A stretch of DNA of 41,350 bases from Bacteroidetes bacterium QH_7_62_13 (GCA_003023365.1 PXTG01000104.1:14284-55633), one strand, 5' to 3'; shown: positions 1 through 7,643, numbered from the stretch's first letter. Made by a program: numbers and translations. Notes: a model not told the origin generated them from the sequence alone.

Positions 1-56
1 GGATTATGCCCTCCTCCGACTACGGTCGATCGTTGGAAGACAACCATGGGAGACGG

Positions 57-1052
57 CTAATCTTGCAGTCGGGTCAGCCCCTGCTCGAAGACCTCGGCTA
101 GATAGTCCACGTAGTCGCGGCCCATGATTTCGGCGATGATCGCGAACGTGTCGTCCGGCGCGAACGTGGGGAGGGGATTGATTTCCAGGAACCAGGGTTG
201 CCCGTCGGCGTCGACCCGGAAGTCGGCCCGGGCAAAGTCCCGACAGTCGAGCGTGTCGAAGGTCCGGAGCGCGAGGTCCTGCAGCCGGGCTTCGAGGTCC
301 GGCTCAAGGGTCCCGGCGAGCTCGTAGTCCCAGTCGGCGTCGGCGGTGGGGGCGCCGCGGTGCTCCAAGGCGTGCACGCCGATGCCGGTGGAGGGCTCGA
401 CGCCGCGCTGCAGCACCGGGAGGGCCTTCGGCGGACCGTGCCCCACGACCGCCACGGTGAACTCCCCGCCCCCCTCCACGAACCCCTCCACCAGTGCATC
501 CTGCTCGTAGGTCGTCGTCACCCGGTCGACCGCCTCCCGGAGCGCCGCCCCGTCTTCGACCCGGCTCTGCGGCGTAATGCCCTTTGAGGTTCCCTCGTGG
601 CGCGGCTTGACGAAGAGTGGGAACGGCGGCAGGTCGTCGGGGTCGATCTCCTCCGCATCGCCGAATACCCTGTGTGGGGGCGTCGGGACACCGGCGGCGG
701 CCACGAGGTCCTTCGTCCACGCCTTGTCGAGGGTCACCGACAGGGTCAGCGCGTCGGAGCCGAGGCACGGGATGTCCGCCATCTCCAGCAGAATGGGGGC
801 GTAGGCCTCCCGATTCCGACTGTGGGCGCCCTCGGTGATGTTGATCGCCGCGTCGAGGTCAAGCCCCTGGTCCAGCTGCTCGCGCAGATCAAACGCCGTT
901 CCCACCCGAACCGGCGTGTGCCCCATGTGCCGTACGGTCTCGGCTAGCGCCTCGACCGTCTCCTCCGGCTCGTACTCCGCGTCCGCGTCGGGCGGATCGC
1001 CCTCGGTCCAGGGGTAGGCGTCAAACGTGTCGTAGATGAGCCCAATGCGCAT
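57..1052 (-). CDS. D-alanine-D-alanine ligase-like ATP-grasp protein
   Basis: A 331-aa protein with the fold order of the D-Ala-D-Ala ligase family: an N-terminal pre-ATP-grasp domain (starting MRIGLIYDTFDAYPW), a central ATP-binding part with FPLFVKPRHEGTSKGI near residue 145, and a C-terminal metal-binding motif FLEINPLPTF near residue 292. Family members join two amino acids or amino-acid-like acids using ATP in the cytoplasm. True Ddl enzymes usually carry EGSS-V-G and EVNT-PGMT; here these read EGTSKG and EINPLPTF, so this may be a paralogue with a different substrate rather than the cell-wall Ddl. The ATG at 1052 gives a full-length N-terminus. It is divergent from the gene at 1287. The family call is firm; the substrate is unknown. 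Confidence 0.8.
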   Translation of the reverse strand: MRIGLIYDTFDAYPWTEGDPPDADAEYEPEETVEALAETVRHMGHTPVRVGTAFDLREQLDQGLDLDAAINITEGAHSRNREAYAPILLEMADIPCLGSDALTLSVTLDKAWTKDLVAAAGVPTPPHRVFGDAEEIDPDDLPPFPLFVKPRHEGTSKGITPQSRVEDGAALREAVDRVTTTYEQDALVEGFVEGGGEFTVAVVGHGPPKALPVLQRGVEPSTGIGVHALEHRGAPTADADWDYELAGTLEPDLEARLQDLALRTFDTLDCRDFARADFRVDADGQPWFLEINPLPTFAPDDTFAIIAEIMGRDYVDYLAEVFEQGLTRLQD

Positions 1053-1286
1053 GAATGCCGACTCCGTACTGCGAGAATAGCAGAATCCAGTTCCAGGGCG
1101 CGGGGCCGGGATCTGATTTCCGGGAAGTTAGTGCCCACTGCCTTCTTCCCCCCTTCTCCAGACCCCCCGAGAACGGGACACGTAGGCTTCTTGACTCGAC
1201 GCCACCGTGCCCGAGTGGCCCCAACAAAGCACCTGGTTCTGCGTTCGCTTCCGCCCATAGAACCCTCAACAAGATCACTTCGGTCT

Positions 1287-1613
1287 ATGGCCCAGAAAGC
1301 CCTCATCGTGCGGACCGGCCCGGACGGGCACGACGGACTCCGGGAGCTCAACGTCGAACTGGAGCGCGGGTGGCGGGTGGCCCGTGTGACGGCCATGGGC
1401 GGTGCCGGGGCCCCCGACGAGGAGGACCCCACCCACGCCGCGCTCGTCGTCCTCGAACGGGAGGATCAGGACCGGGCCAGCCCCGCGGCGGCCGTCGCGG
1501 CCCTCGAAGAGATTGGGAAAGAATCCGAGGAGGTGGTCGAGCAGGTGGTTGAAGAAACGAATGAGTTCGTGGAGGGGGACGGGGCGGAGCCGATCAACGA
1601 GGCCGCCGGCTGA
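1287..1613 (+). CDS. small acidic DUF4177-like protein of unknown function
   Basis: A 108-aa protein starting MAQKALIVRTG. The reading frame is open back to 1131, but the upstream 52 codons are Arg/Pro-rich and not protein-like, so the ATG at 1287 is preferred. Residues 20-60 have the pattern LN-(x)n-GWRVARVTAMGGAG followed by AALVVLER. That resembles the small DUF4177 type of beta-alpha-beta proteins, which share an LN...GW...V core. The C-terminal half is a very acidic predicted helix rich in Glu and Val. There is no signal peptide or membrane segment, so it is probably cytoplasmic. The function is not known. The DUF4177 resemblance is by eye only. Confidence 0.6.
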   Translation: MAQKALIVRTGPDGHDGLRELNVELERGWRVARVTAMGGAGAPDEEDPTHAALVVLEREDQDRASPAAAVAALEEIGKESEEVVEQVVEETNEFVEGDGAEPINEAAG

Positions 1614-1630
1614 GCGTTGAATGTTGCAAC

Positions 1631-1661
1631 TTGTTAACACTGTTAATATTCTTCTTATAAA
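1631..1661 (+). promoter_or_regulatory. possible promoter of the fadL-like gene
   Basis: A conspicuously AT-rich stretch (about 1619-1664) lies in a GC-rich background. It holds TTGTTA at 1631-1636 and TATAAA at 1656-1661, with a 19-bp spacer that is longer than ideal. Two perfect 8-bp palindromes, GTTGCAAC (1623-1630) and TGTTAACA (1632-1639), sit side by side at the -35 position and could be an operator. The start codon of the outer-membrane protein follows at 1740. No experimental support; the element boundaries are approximate. Confidence 0.35.
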
Positions 1662-1739
1662 GCGTAGCTCCGAAACCGCTTCTACTGGCGGCTAGCTTTT
1701 CACACACGATCCCTTCTCGCCATTGTCTGACGCCTGGTC

Positions 1740-3224
1740 ATGCGGCCTTTTTTCACTACACCCCTCGATTCTTTGTCGCTTCTCGCGGTTGTCGTCCCAC
1801 TCGCCTTGCTCGCGAGCCTCTTCGGGACCCCCACGCCCGGCCAAGCTCAGGGGTTTGGGGTCTACGAACAAGGGACCTGCGTGATGTCGACCGGCGGGGC
1901 CACTGTCGCTTCGAGCTGTGGCGACGGCTCGTCGATTTACTTCAATCCTGCGAATCTGGTTGGAGGTGAGGGGACGACTGTAAGTCTGGGGGCGACTGTC
2001 ATTGATGCACGGGGATCATTCACGTATGATAGTCCAGTGTACCCTCAGCGGGAAGTGGATCTGGAAAACGATCCCATCCCGGCCCCTCACTTGTACGCTG
2101 CGCACGCCGTGAACGATAGAGTCGCTGTGGGGCTTGGCACCTACGCTCCGTACGGCCTGCAGACCGTCTGGCCCGTTCGACTCGAAAACGGAGACTTCTT
2201 CGACGGTGCGTTCGAGGGCTACAACAACAGCGTACAGGCTATTTACGTACAACCGACCGCCGCGTACCAGTTGACGGACCGGCTTGCGGTCGGCGGCGGC
2301 CCGATCGTAGCTATCAGTAGCGTCGAGCTCAACCAAGTGGTCGACCTTGCGTCTGTTGAGCCGGACGATGATGCCCTTCCGGAGGGAACCACGCTCGGTG
2401 AACTTGGCGTCCCTCACCATACGGCGTTCGCCACCTCCACGCTCGAAGGGTCGGGGGCTGTCGGGTACGGTGCAAATTTCGGCGTCTCGTACCAAGTTAC
2501 GAACCGCGTCCGAGTGGGCCTTCGCGGTACGACGCCTATCACGATCAACTACGACGGAGAGGTGGCCTTCGAGCAAGTGAATCAGGAAGGGCTTCAGGAA
2601 TTAGTTTTTGTTCCACCAAGCCCACTTGCTCAGGATGTGGACGGGGACGGCTCCGCCGACCCGACGCCCGCACAAGCATTGGTAGCGGGTGAGTTTCAGG
2701 GAGATGGAAATCTTGTCACGCAAGACGTGGAAACGGAGCTCACCTTCCCCGCTCAGATCGTCACGGGCGCAAGTATTCAGGCCACCGACCGCCTTCAGGT
2801 TTTGGTCGACTACCAGTACACTCGCTGGTCCAGTTTTGAAGAGATCCCTCTTGATTTTGAAAAGGACGCGCTCGACCGAACCCGAGAGGAGAATTACGAC
2901 GACACACATGCCCTCCGGATTGGCGGTGCATACGACGTGACCGACCAGTTCACTGCCCGTGTCGGCTACCTTCATAACACCCCCGCCGCCCCGGACGAGG
3001 TAGTAACGCCCCTCCTTCCGGAAGCCGCCCGAAACCAGCTGACGGTGGGTCTTGGATGGAAACCTATAGAGTTGCTTGAAATCAATGCCTCCTACCAGCT
3101 CCTTCTCCAGAACGACCGCCGGGGACGCGTTCGCAGCGGCGACTCCTTGACGACTGACCTCAACAACGGCCTTTATCAGTTCGGGGCCAACCTCTTCGGC
3201 ACGACGCTCACCCTGCACCTTTAA
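1740..3224 (+). CDS. FadL/OMPP1-type outer-membrane transport protein
   Basis: A 494-aa outer-membrane beta-barrel. Residues 1-36 form a signal peptide ending in GQAQ. The mature N-terminus GFGVYEQGTCVMSTGGATVA, followed by DGSSIYFNPANL, is the typical FadL/TodX start, where the N-terminus forms the plug of the channel. The rest is alternating beta-strands with repeated dyad patterns such as DRLAVGGGP and NRVRVGLRGT, and it ends in a strand with TLTLHL. Family members carry long-chain fatty acids or other hydrophobic compounds across the outer membrane. The next gene, a GDSL-type lipoprotein, begins 6 bp after the stop, so the two are probably co-transcribed and may act together on lipids. 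The exact substrate cannot be told from sequence. Confidence 0.9.
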   Translation: MRPFFTTPLDSLSLLAVVVPLALLASLFGTPTPGQAQGFGVYEQGTCVMSTGGATVASSCGDGSSIYFNPANLVGGEGTTVSLGATVIDARGSFTYDSPVYPQREVDLENDPIPAPHLYAAHAVNDRVAVGLGTYAPYGLQTVWPVRLENGDFFDGAFEGYNNSVQAIYVQPTAAYQLTDRLAVGGGPIVAISSVELNQVVDLASVEPDDDALPEGTTLGELGVPHHTAFATSTLEGSGAVGYGANFGVSYQVTNRVRVGLRGTTPITINYDGEVAFEQVNQEGLQELVFVPPSPLAQDVDGDGSADPTPAQALVAGEFQGDGNLVTQDVETELTFPAQIVTGASIQATDRLQVLVDYQYTRWSSFEEIPLDFEKDALDRTREENYDDTHALRIGGAYDVTDQFTARVGYLHNTPAAPDEVVTPLLPEAARNQLTVGLGWKPIELLEINASYQLLLQNDRRGRVRSGDSLTTDLNNGLYQFGANLFGTTLTLHL

Positions 3225-3230
3225 CTCGAT

Positions 3231-4532
3231 ATGACCATGCGAACGTTTATCCATCCCTCCGCTTTGGGGATTCTCGTTCTCGCGTTGCTCCTGCCCTGGG
3301 TGGGCGGTTGTGACCAAGGGAACCTCACCCCCCCTAAAATCTCCAGCGACCTCTTCCGGAGCTACGTGGCGATCGGCAACAGTATCACGGCGGGCTTCCA
3401 GTCGGGCGGCATCAACGACAGCACCCAGAAGGAGTCGTACGCGGTGCTGCTCGCCGACCGGATGGGGACGTCGTTCAACCTTCCTCTTCTTGCCAGTCCC
3501 GGCTGTCCCCCGCCGCTCGCGCAGGCATTTCCGCCGCAATCCATCGCTCCCAACGTCGACTGTGCCCTCCGCAGCTCGCCTCCGCCCTCCACGATCAACA
3601 ACGTAGCCGTTCCCGAAGCGGCAGTTATTGACGTTCTTTCGAACTTCTCCGTGAGCGGGCAGGATACTCCTTCTCCCGACACGCTCACTAGCGCCAATGA
3701 ATTGACCTCCTTTATCCTCGGGGGCCGCACGCAGCTCCAGGCCGCCCGAGACGTCAACCCAACCTTTGCCAGCGTATGGATCGGGAACAACGATGTATTG
3801 GGCGCTGCACTGGTCGGCGAGCCCGCCCGTGCAACCTCGGTCGACTCGTTCCGAGCTCGGTTCGGTCGCGTCGTAAACGAATTGGAGGATATTGAGAGCC
3901 TGCAGGGCGCCGCCTTTGTTGGCATCGCCGACATTACACTGATTCCTCACTTCTCCAGCGGAGCGGCGTACCGATCGGCAAAGCAGTCCGGCGTGCTCCC
4001 CCCCAATTTCACGCTCGACGCCTGCGCCCCTTCCAACTCCGGCTCCACCCTGGTTCCGTTTCGTCACGGTGCCGTCCTCCTGCAGGTTGCTCAGGCCGTA
4101 TCAGAGTTCGGCGCCACCATTACGCTGGACTGCTCAAAGGACCGGACCGTTGAGGAAACGATCCGGGCGAGCCTTTCGGAACCACTCGCGGACCGAGCTC
4201 TCAGTCAAGTGCCCGACGCGGTTAAAGCAATCTCTCTTCTTCCAGAGGCGGAGACCACAGTACTCAAAGAGCGTGTGGCGGACTTCAACGACGTAATTCG
4301 AAACAAAGTCGCGGACGAGTACGCCTACCTCAATCCCAATCCACTCTTCCAAAACAATAGCGACCGGATTCCGGCCTTCCCGAATCTGTCCGGCGATGCT
4401 CCATTTGGGCCTCTGTTTAGCCTCGACGGCATCCATCCGAATGCTACGACTCACGAGCTCCTGGCGGATGCGATCGGCGATGAGATTGAAGCGACCTACG
4501 ACGTAGTGCTTCCTACTGGCTCCTCAGAGTAA
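3231..4532 (+). CDS. SGNH/GDSL-family lipoprotein (putative esterase/lipase)
   Basis: A 433-aa protein with a lipoprotein signal: a hydrophobic segment at residues 12-25 and a lipobox ending at Cys27. SGNH hydrolase blocks are visible. Block I is AIGNSITAG with the expected nucleophile Ser51 (Asn replaces the usual Asp of GDS). Block III is IGNNDVLGAAL. Block V is LDGIHP with Asp399 and His402 as the acid/base pair. The insert of about 150 residues between blocks III and V is longer than in minimal SGNH enzymes. The spacing of 6 bp from the FadL-like gene suggests an operon in which an envelope-anchored esterase acts on lipids passing through the channel; that link is inferred. A second ATG (3237) is possible and would not change the lipobox. 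Confidence 0.8.
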   Translation: MTMRTFIHPSALGILVLALLLPWVGGCDQGNLTPPKISSDLFRSYVAIGNSITAGFQSGGINDSTQKESYAVLLADRMGTSFNLPLLASPGCPPPLAQAFPPQSIAPNVDCALRSSPPPSTINNVAVPEAAVIDVLSNFSVSGQDTPSPDTLTSANELTSFILGGRTQLQAARDVNPTFASVWIGNNDVLGAALVGEPARATSVDSFRARFGRVVNELEDIESLQGAAFVGIADITLIPHFSSGAAYRSAKQSGVLPPNFTLDACAPSNSGSTLVPFRHGAVLLQVAQAVSEFGATITLDCSKDRTVEETIRASLSEPLADRALSQVPDAVKAISLLPEAETTVLKERVADFNDVIRNKVADEYAYLNPNPLFQNNSDRIPAFPNLSGDAPFGPLFSLDGIHPNATTHELLADAIGDEIEATYDVVLPTGSSE

Positions 4533-4560
4533 CCAAAATTACGTCAGCCGAGCGGGAGGA

Positions 4561-4815
4561 CCTGAACCGCTTCGCTCCGCGACCGACGGCGCGGCGACTC
4601 TCGAGGGCGAGGGCGATACGGTCGACGAGGCCCTCCGCACCCTCGTGGACCGTTCCCCCGACCTCGCCGACAACCTCTACAACGAGGACGACGAGTTACG
4701 CCAGTTCGTGAACGTGCACGTCGGCGACGAGGACGTGCGCTCCGGCGACGGCGTCCGTACGACCCTAGAGGCCGGCGATGAGATTTCGATCGTTCCCTCG
4801 ATCGCCGGCGGCTGA
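4561..4815 (+). pseudogene. MoaD/CysO-like sulfur carrier protein, start missing
   Basis: The reading frame runs from just after a stop at 4504-4506 to TGA at 4813. From 4561 it reads PEPLRSATDGAATLEGEG and continues through DELRQFVNVHVGDEDVR and LEAGDEISIVPSIAGG. That is the beta-grasp fold of MoaD/CysO carriers, ending in the Gly-Gly that is adenylated and thiocarboxylated. The phrase VNV-V--EDVR with PSIAGG resembles the CysO branch (sulfur donor for cysteine synthesis) more than molybdopterin MoaD. No ATG, GTG or TTG is available, and the first beta-strand expected before PLR is absent; only 28 bases separate the frame from the preceding gene's stop. A CTG at 4516 overlapping the previous gene is the only conceivable start. 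The E1-like partner follows 66 bp downstream. The gene looks truncated by a deletion or an assembly join near 4533-4560. Confidence 0.75.
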
Positions 4816-4881
4816 GTCGTCCCGATCCCGAAATGTGGAAATCGAAGCTCAACCCTCGCGCCCCAAGAAATCCAGCCCATC

Positions 4882-5988
4882 ATGCCTACGACCACTGCAG
4901 GCCCCGACCGGCAGCAGGCGGAACTGTCGCCCGACGAGCTGCAACGCTACAGCCGCCACCTCCCCCTTCCCGAATTCGGCCGGAAGGGGCAGAGGAAGCT
5001 CAAGAACGCCTCCGTACTGCTCGTGGGCGCGGGGGGCCTGGGCTCTCCGGCGGCTACCTACCTTGCCGCGGCGGGCGTGGGTCGCATCGGCCTCGTCGAC
5101 TTCGACGATGTGGAGACCGAGATCGAGCGGCACGAGATGCGCCTCACGAGCGATAACGCGCTCGACGTGATCGACGACTACGACGTGGTGGCCGACGGGA
5201 CCGACAACTTCCCCACGCGCTACCTCGTCAATGACGCCTGCGTGATGACGGGCACGCCGAACGTATACGCGTCGATCTTTCGCTTTGAGGGACAGGTGTC
5301 GGTCTTCGCCACGGAAGACGGGCCCTGCTACCGCTGCCTCTACGAAGAACCGCCCCCGCCGGGCCTCGTCCCCTCCTGCGCCGAGGGCGGCGTGCTGGGC
5401 ATCTTGCCCGGGTTCATCGGTACGCTGCAGGCCACCGAGGTCCTCAAACTGATCACCGGGATCGGTGAACCGTTGATTGGGCGGCTGTTGATGGTGGACG
5501 CGAAGACGATGAACTTCCGCACGCTGAACGTGCCCACCAACCCCGAGTGCCCCGTCTGCGGCGACGACCCGTCGGTCACGGAACTGATCGACTACGAGGC
5601 ATTTTGCGGGATCGGCGATAGTTCTTCTGAAAACGGCACCACCGACGACGTGTCCGATACCGATCAAATCCCCGAAATCTCCGTCCATGATCTCAAGCAG
5701 CGCCGGGACGCGGGCGATGCCCCCTTCGTGCTCGACGTGCGCGAACCCTACGAGGCCGAAATCGCAAGCCTCGGGGCCGACCAGCTTATTCCCGTGGACC
5801 AGCTGGAGGACCGGCTCGACGAACTCGACGCCAACCCCGACGAGGAAATCGTGATTCACTGCCGCTCGGGCGGGCGCTCCGCGAAGGCAACCGAACTGCT
5901 CCGGGAGAAAGGCTACGACGCCTCAAACCTCGCCGGTGGGGTCCTCGCTTGGAGCGACGAAATTGATCCGGACGTCCCACAGTACTGA
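4882..5988 (+). CDS. moeB: MoeB/ThiF-type E1-like adenylyltransferase fused to rhodanese, with internal deletion
   Basis: A 368-aa MoeBR/MoeZ-like protein. The N-terminal E1-like domain has RYSRHLPLPEFG, the nucleotide loop VGAGGLGSP (residues 48-56), DGTDNFPTRYLVND, and the zinc Cys pairs CYRC and CPVC. The C-terminal rhodanese domain (about 265-368) has the active-site loop HCRSGGRSAK with Cys327. It should adenylate the C-terminal glycine of the carrier encoded just upstream and load sulfur onto it. Odd feature: after GLVDFD (residue 75) the sequence jumps directly to VETEIERHE. The usual stretch of about 35 residues with the S-NLQRQ and G-PK motifs is missing, in frame (nt 5104-5115). Those motifs hold the Asn, Arg and Lys that contact ATP, so the encoded protein should be inactive if the join is real. 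Confidence 0.85.
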   Translation: MPTTTAGPDRQQAELSPDELQRYSRHLPLPEFGRKGQRKLKNASVLLVGAGGLGSPAATYLAAAGVGRIGLVDFDDVETEIERHEMRLTSDNALDVIDDYDVVADGTDNFPTRYLVNDACVMTGTPNVYASIFRFEGQVSVFATEDGPCYRCLYEEPPPPGLVPSCAEGGVLGILPGFIGTLQATEVLKLITGIGEPLIGRLLMVDAKTMNFRTLNVPTNPECPVCGDDPSVTELIDYEAFCGIGDSSSENGTTDDVSDTDQIPEISVHDLKQRRDAGDAPFVLDVREPYEAEIASLGADQLIPVDQLEDRLDELDANPDEEIVIHCRSGGRSAKATELLREKGYDASNLAGGVLAWSDEIDPDVPQY

Positions 5989-6027
5989 GTGGCAGGGGCT
6001 GTTCGTACTCGGCGATATCAATGAAGG

Positions 6028-6054
6028 AAGGGGCCGACGTTCGGCCCCTTTTCC
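6028..6054 (+). terminator. intrinsic terminator after the moaD-moeB pair
   Basis: A perfect 10-bp stem, AAGGGGCCGA (6028-6037) and TCGGCCCCTT (6041-6050), with a 3-nt loop and a following short T-rich tract (TTCCTATTTC). It lies about 40 bp after the stop of the E1-like gene on the same strand, where a Rho-independent terminator is expected. Confidence 0.75.
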
Positions 6055-6123
6055 TATTTCCTACTCTTCCCGAGCGGAGCGCCTCCCTGCTCCGCCCCTT
6101 CAAGAGGTACGTTCTCCCATACC

Positions 6124-6161
6124 CTCCCTCCACCCGGACCGATCTTCGTCCGGGGAGGGAG
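6124..6161. repeat. strong isolated hairpin (inverted repeat)
   Basis: CTCCCTCC (6124-6131) pairs with GGAGGGAG (6154-6161), and inside it CCGGAC (6134-6139) pairs with GTCCGG (6148-6153). The result is a 14-bp stem with a 2-nt bulge and an 8-nt loop. No T-tract follows on either strand, so it is not a classical terminator. It lies between the terminator at 6028 and the cold-shock promoter at 6279, with no gene overlapping it. Confidence 0.55.
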
Positions 6162-6278
6162 CACGAGCCGGCCGACGTTTTCCCTTCGACGTAGCTCTGC
6201 TTTTTTTCCTCAGCGATCGGTTGAGTGCCCCTTGCTTCCCCACACGATGCCGATTCCCTGGGACTCCCCCAGACGCCC

Positions 6279-6307
6279 TTGACAGAGCATTCATCTCAGT
6301 CTATATT
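6279..6307 (+). promoter_or_regulatory. consensus housekeeping promoter for the cold-shock gene
   Basis: TTGACA (6279-6284) and TATATT (6302-6307) are separated by exactly 17 bp, a near-perfect sigma-70-type promoter. Transcription would start around 6313. The next open reading frame on this strand begins at 6624, so the transcript would carry a leader of about 310 nt. An overlapping TATTTTTG (6304-6311) also fits the Bacteroidota -7 pattern TAnnTTTG, but no matching -33 element is seen. Confidence 0.7.
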
Positions 6308-6313
6308 TTTGCC

Positions 6314-6623
6314 CGTTTCATGCACACGGTGCCCGAGTGTCAGTTCGGACGGGCTCCCCGCATGATGTGACTCTCGCTTCGTGTGTCGTCATTCGCGACC
6401 CCACCACCTGTAGCGACGTTCCGCCGAAAGCCGTTTTGACCTCAGACTTCGGCTGCTCTCCAGCACGTGGCAACCGTGGCCGGGTCTATTTCAGCCGGTT
6501 CACTCCCGCGGCGGCTGTACGTTGCCTCAACAGACCTGTCGACGAATCTCGTGCATCAGTGATCAAGACGGGGGTTCGTTGCCGGGAACGAGAATCCTAG
6601 AATCAGACCTCCTACATTGACTC
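6314..6623 (+). ncRNA. long leader of the cold-shock gene, possibly a regulatory RNA
   Basis: About 310 nt lie between the consensus promoter and the cold-shock start codon, with no convincing protein-coding content. Local inverted repeats include GCCCG (6331-6335) with CGGGC (6350-6354), and GCCGAA (6423-6428) with TTCGGC (6448-6453). Long 5' leaders that refold at low temperature are known for cspA-type genes in enterobacteria, and this layout would fit that kind of control. No known riboswitch family was recognised. An independent small RNA within the region cannot be excluded. Confidence 0.4.
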
Positions 6624-6944
6624 ATGCAGCACAGTACCGTCAAATGGTTCGACGCGAAGAAGGGCTACGGCTTCATTCACCATCCCAACGAGGGGGAGGA
6701 CGTCTTTGTCCACTACTCAAACATTGATACGGACGACGACTTCAAAACGCTCAGCACGAATCAGAGCGTGAAGTTTGAAATGAATGACGGCCCGAAAGGC
6801 CTACACGCCCTCAATGTGATTCCGACCGACGGGGAGGAGGGGGAGAATGCCGAAACGACGCAAGGGGACGACGACCCGATGCTCGAGATCGATCCCTCCG
6901 AAATCGACCCAACCGCTGAGGTCGATCCGTCTCCCATGAGCTGA
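6624..6944 (+). CDS. cold-shock domain protein with acidic tail
   Basis: A 106-aa protein. Residues 1-68 are a cold-shock domain (OB fold) with both RNA-binding motifs, KGYGFI (13-18) and DVFVHY (26-31), starting with the typical TVKWFDAKKGYGFI. Such proteins bind single-stranded RNA or DNA and melt secondary structure. The last 35 residues are an acidic, probably disordered tail with an EIDP/EVDP repeat (EIDPSEIDPTAEVDPSP), longer than in classical 65-70-aa Csp proteins. The acidic tail may be a halophile trait or may tune RNA affinity. It is preceded by its own strong promoter and a long leader. ybeY follows in the same direction. Confidence 0.92.
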   Translation: MQHSTVKWFDAKKGYGFIHHPNEGEDVFVHYSNIDTDDDFKTLSTNQSVKFEMNDGPKGLHALNVIPTDGEEGENAETTQGDDDPMLEIDPSEIDPTAEVDPSPMS

Positions 6945-7037
6945 TGCCTTCCCCTTCCACGAGGTCGGATCCTCCGTCGCATCGTTCGGTTGGGAGGTCA
7001 CAATCTTGCTATCCCATCCACAGTTCTGCCTTCTTCC

Positions 7038-7505
7038 GTGGAGTCCGTATACCCCGAGGCCCTTTCTATCGAAGTGGATCATCCGAGCCTCACCCTGAAC
7101 GAGGACGTTCTTGAACGTCTAGTGCGTCACGTGGTCGACGCCGAGGACGGGACGCTGGTACACGTGAGTCTCGTTCTTTCCGATCACTCCACCGTTCGCC
7201 GGCTCAACCGGGAATACCTCGACCACGACTATAACACCGATGTGCTGTCGTTTTCCCTACGCGGGGAGGATGAGGATTCATCGACCGAGGTCGTGGAGGG
7301 TGAGGTGTACGTCGACCTCGACACGGCCGCGGACCGTCACGAAGAGTTTGATACGTCGTTTGAGCGGGAGGCCTACCGCTACGTCGTACACGGGGTGCTC
7401 CACCTCCTCGGTTACGACGATGCCACCGAGGACGGGCAGCAGGAAATGCGGACCCGTGAAAATCAGTATCTTGACACCGTCCTTTCGACGGCGTCGTCCT
7501 CGTGA
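7038..7505 (+). CDS. ybeY: YbeY endoribonuclease (16S rRNA maturation and ribosome quality control)
   Basis: A 155-aa protein from a GTG at 7038; the frame is open further upstream to a TTG at 6990, and neither start has a clear ribosome-binding site. Family hallmarks are LNREYLDHDYNTDVLSF and the metal site HGVLHLLGYDD. His118 and His122 are conserved, while the third ligand position is Asp128 rather than the His found in the E. coli protein; I recall a similar Asp in Bacteroidota YbeY proteins. The enzyme trims rRNA 3' ends in the cytoplasm. Its position next to a cold-shock protein and a ribosome hibernation factor fits a ribosome and RNA maintenance neighbourhood. Confidence 0.9.
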   Translation: MESVYPEALSIEVDHPSLTLNEDVLERLVRHVVDAEDGTLVHVSLVLSDHSTVRRLNREYLDHDYNTDVLSFSLRGEDEDSSTEVVEGEVYVDLDTAADRHEEFDTSFEREAYRYVVHGVLHLLGYDDATEDGQQEMRTRENQYLDTVLSTASSS

Positions 7506-7643
7506 CGAATCCGGTTGACCTCTCGTTGCTTTCTACGAAGGCGTGATGAAACATCCCGCCGTGGATGGGAATGAGAGACGATCCGTATTTTGTGAGGCCG
7601 CTTTCATCGCCCCTCCTTCCTTCACCAATCCGGACTTCTCCTT

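Noticed and set aside
2601-4067. A 488-codon open frame antisense to the FadL-like and GDSL genes
   Set aside because: Its composition is not protein-like, it has no domain, and it lies fully opposite two well-supported genes. Long antisense frames are expected in GC-rich DNA.
5936-6370. A 144-codon plus-strand frame after moeB
   Set aside because: It crosses a terminator, the orphan hairpin and the consensus promoter, and its translation is not protein-like.
6613-6618. TACATT just before the cold-shock start as a second -10 element
   Set aside because: No -35 match lies 16-18 bp upstream, and it is only a few bases from the start codon.
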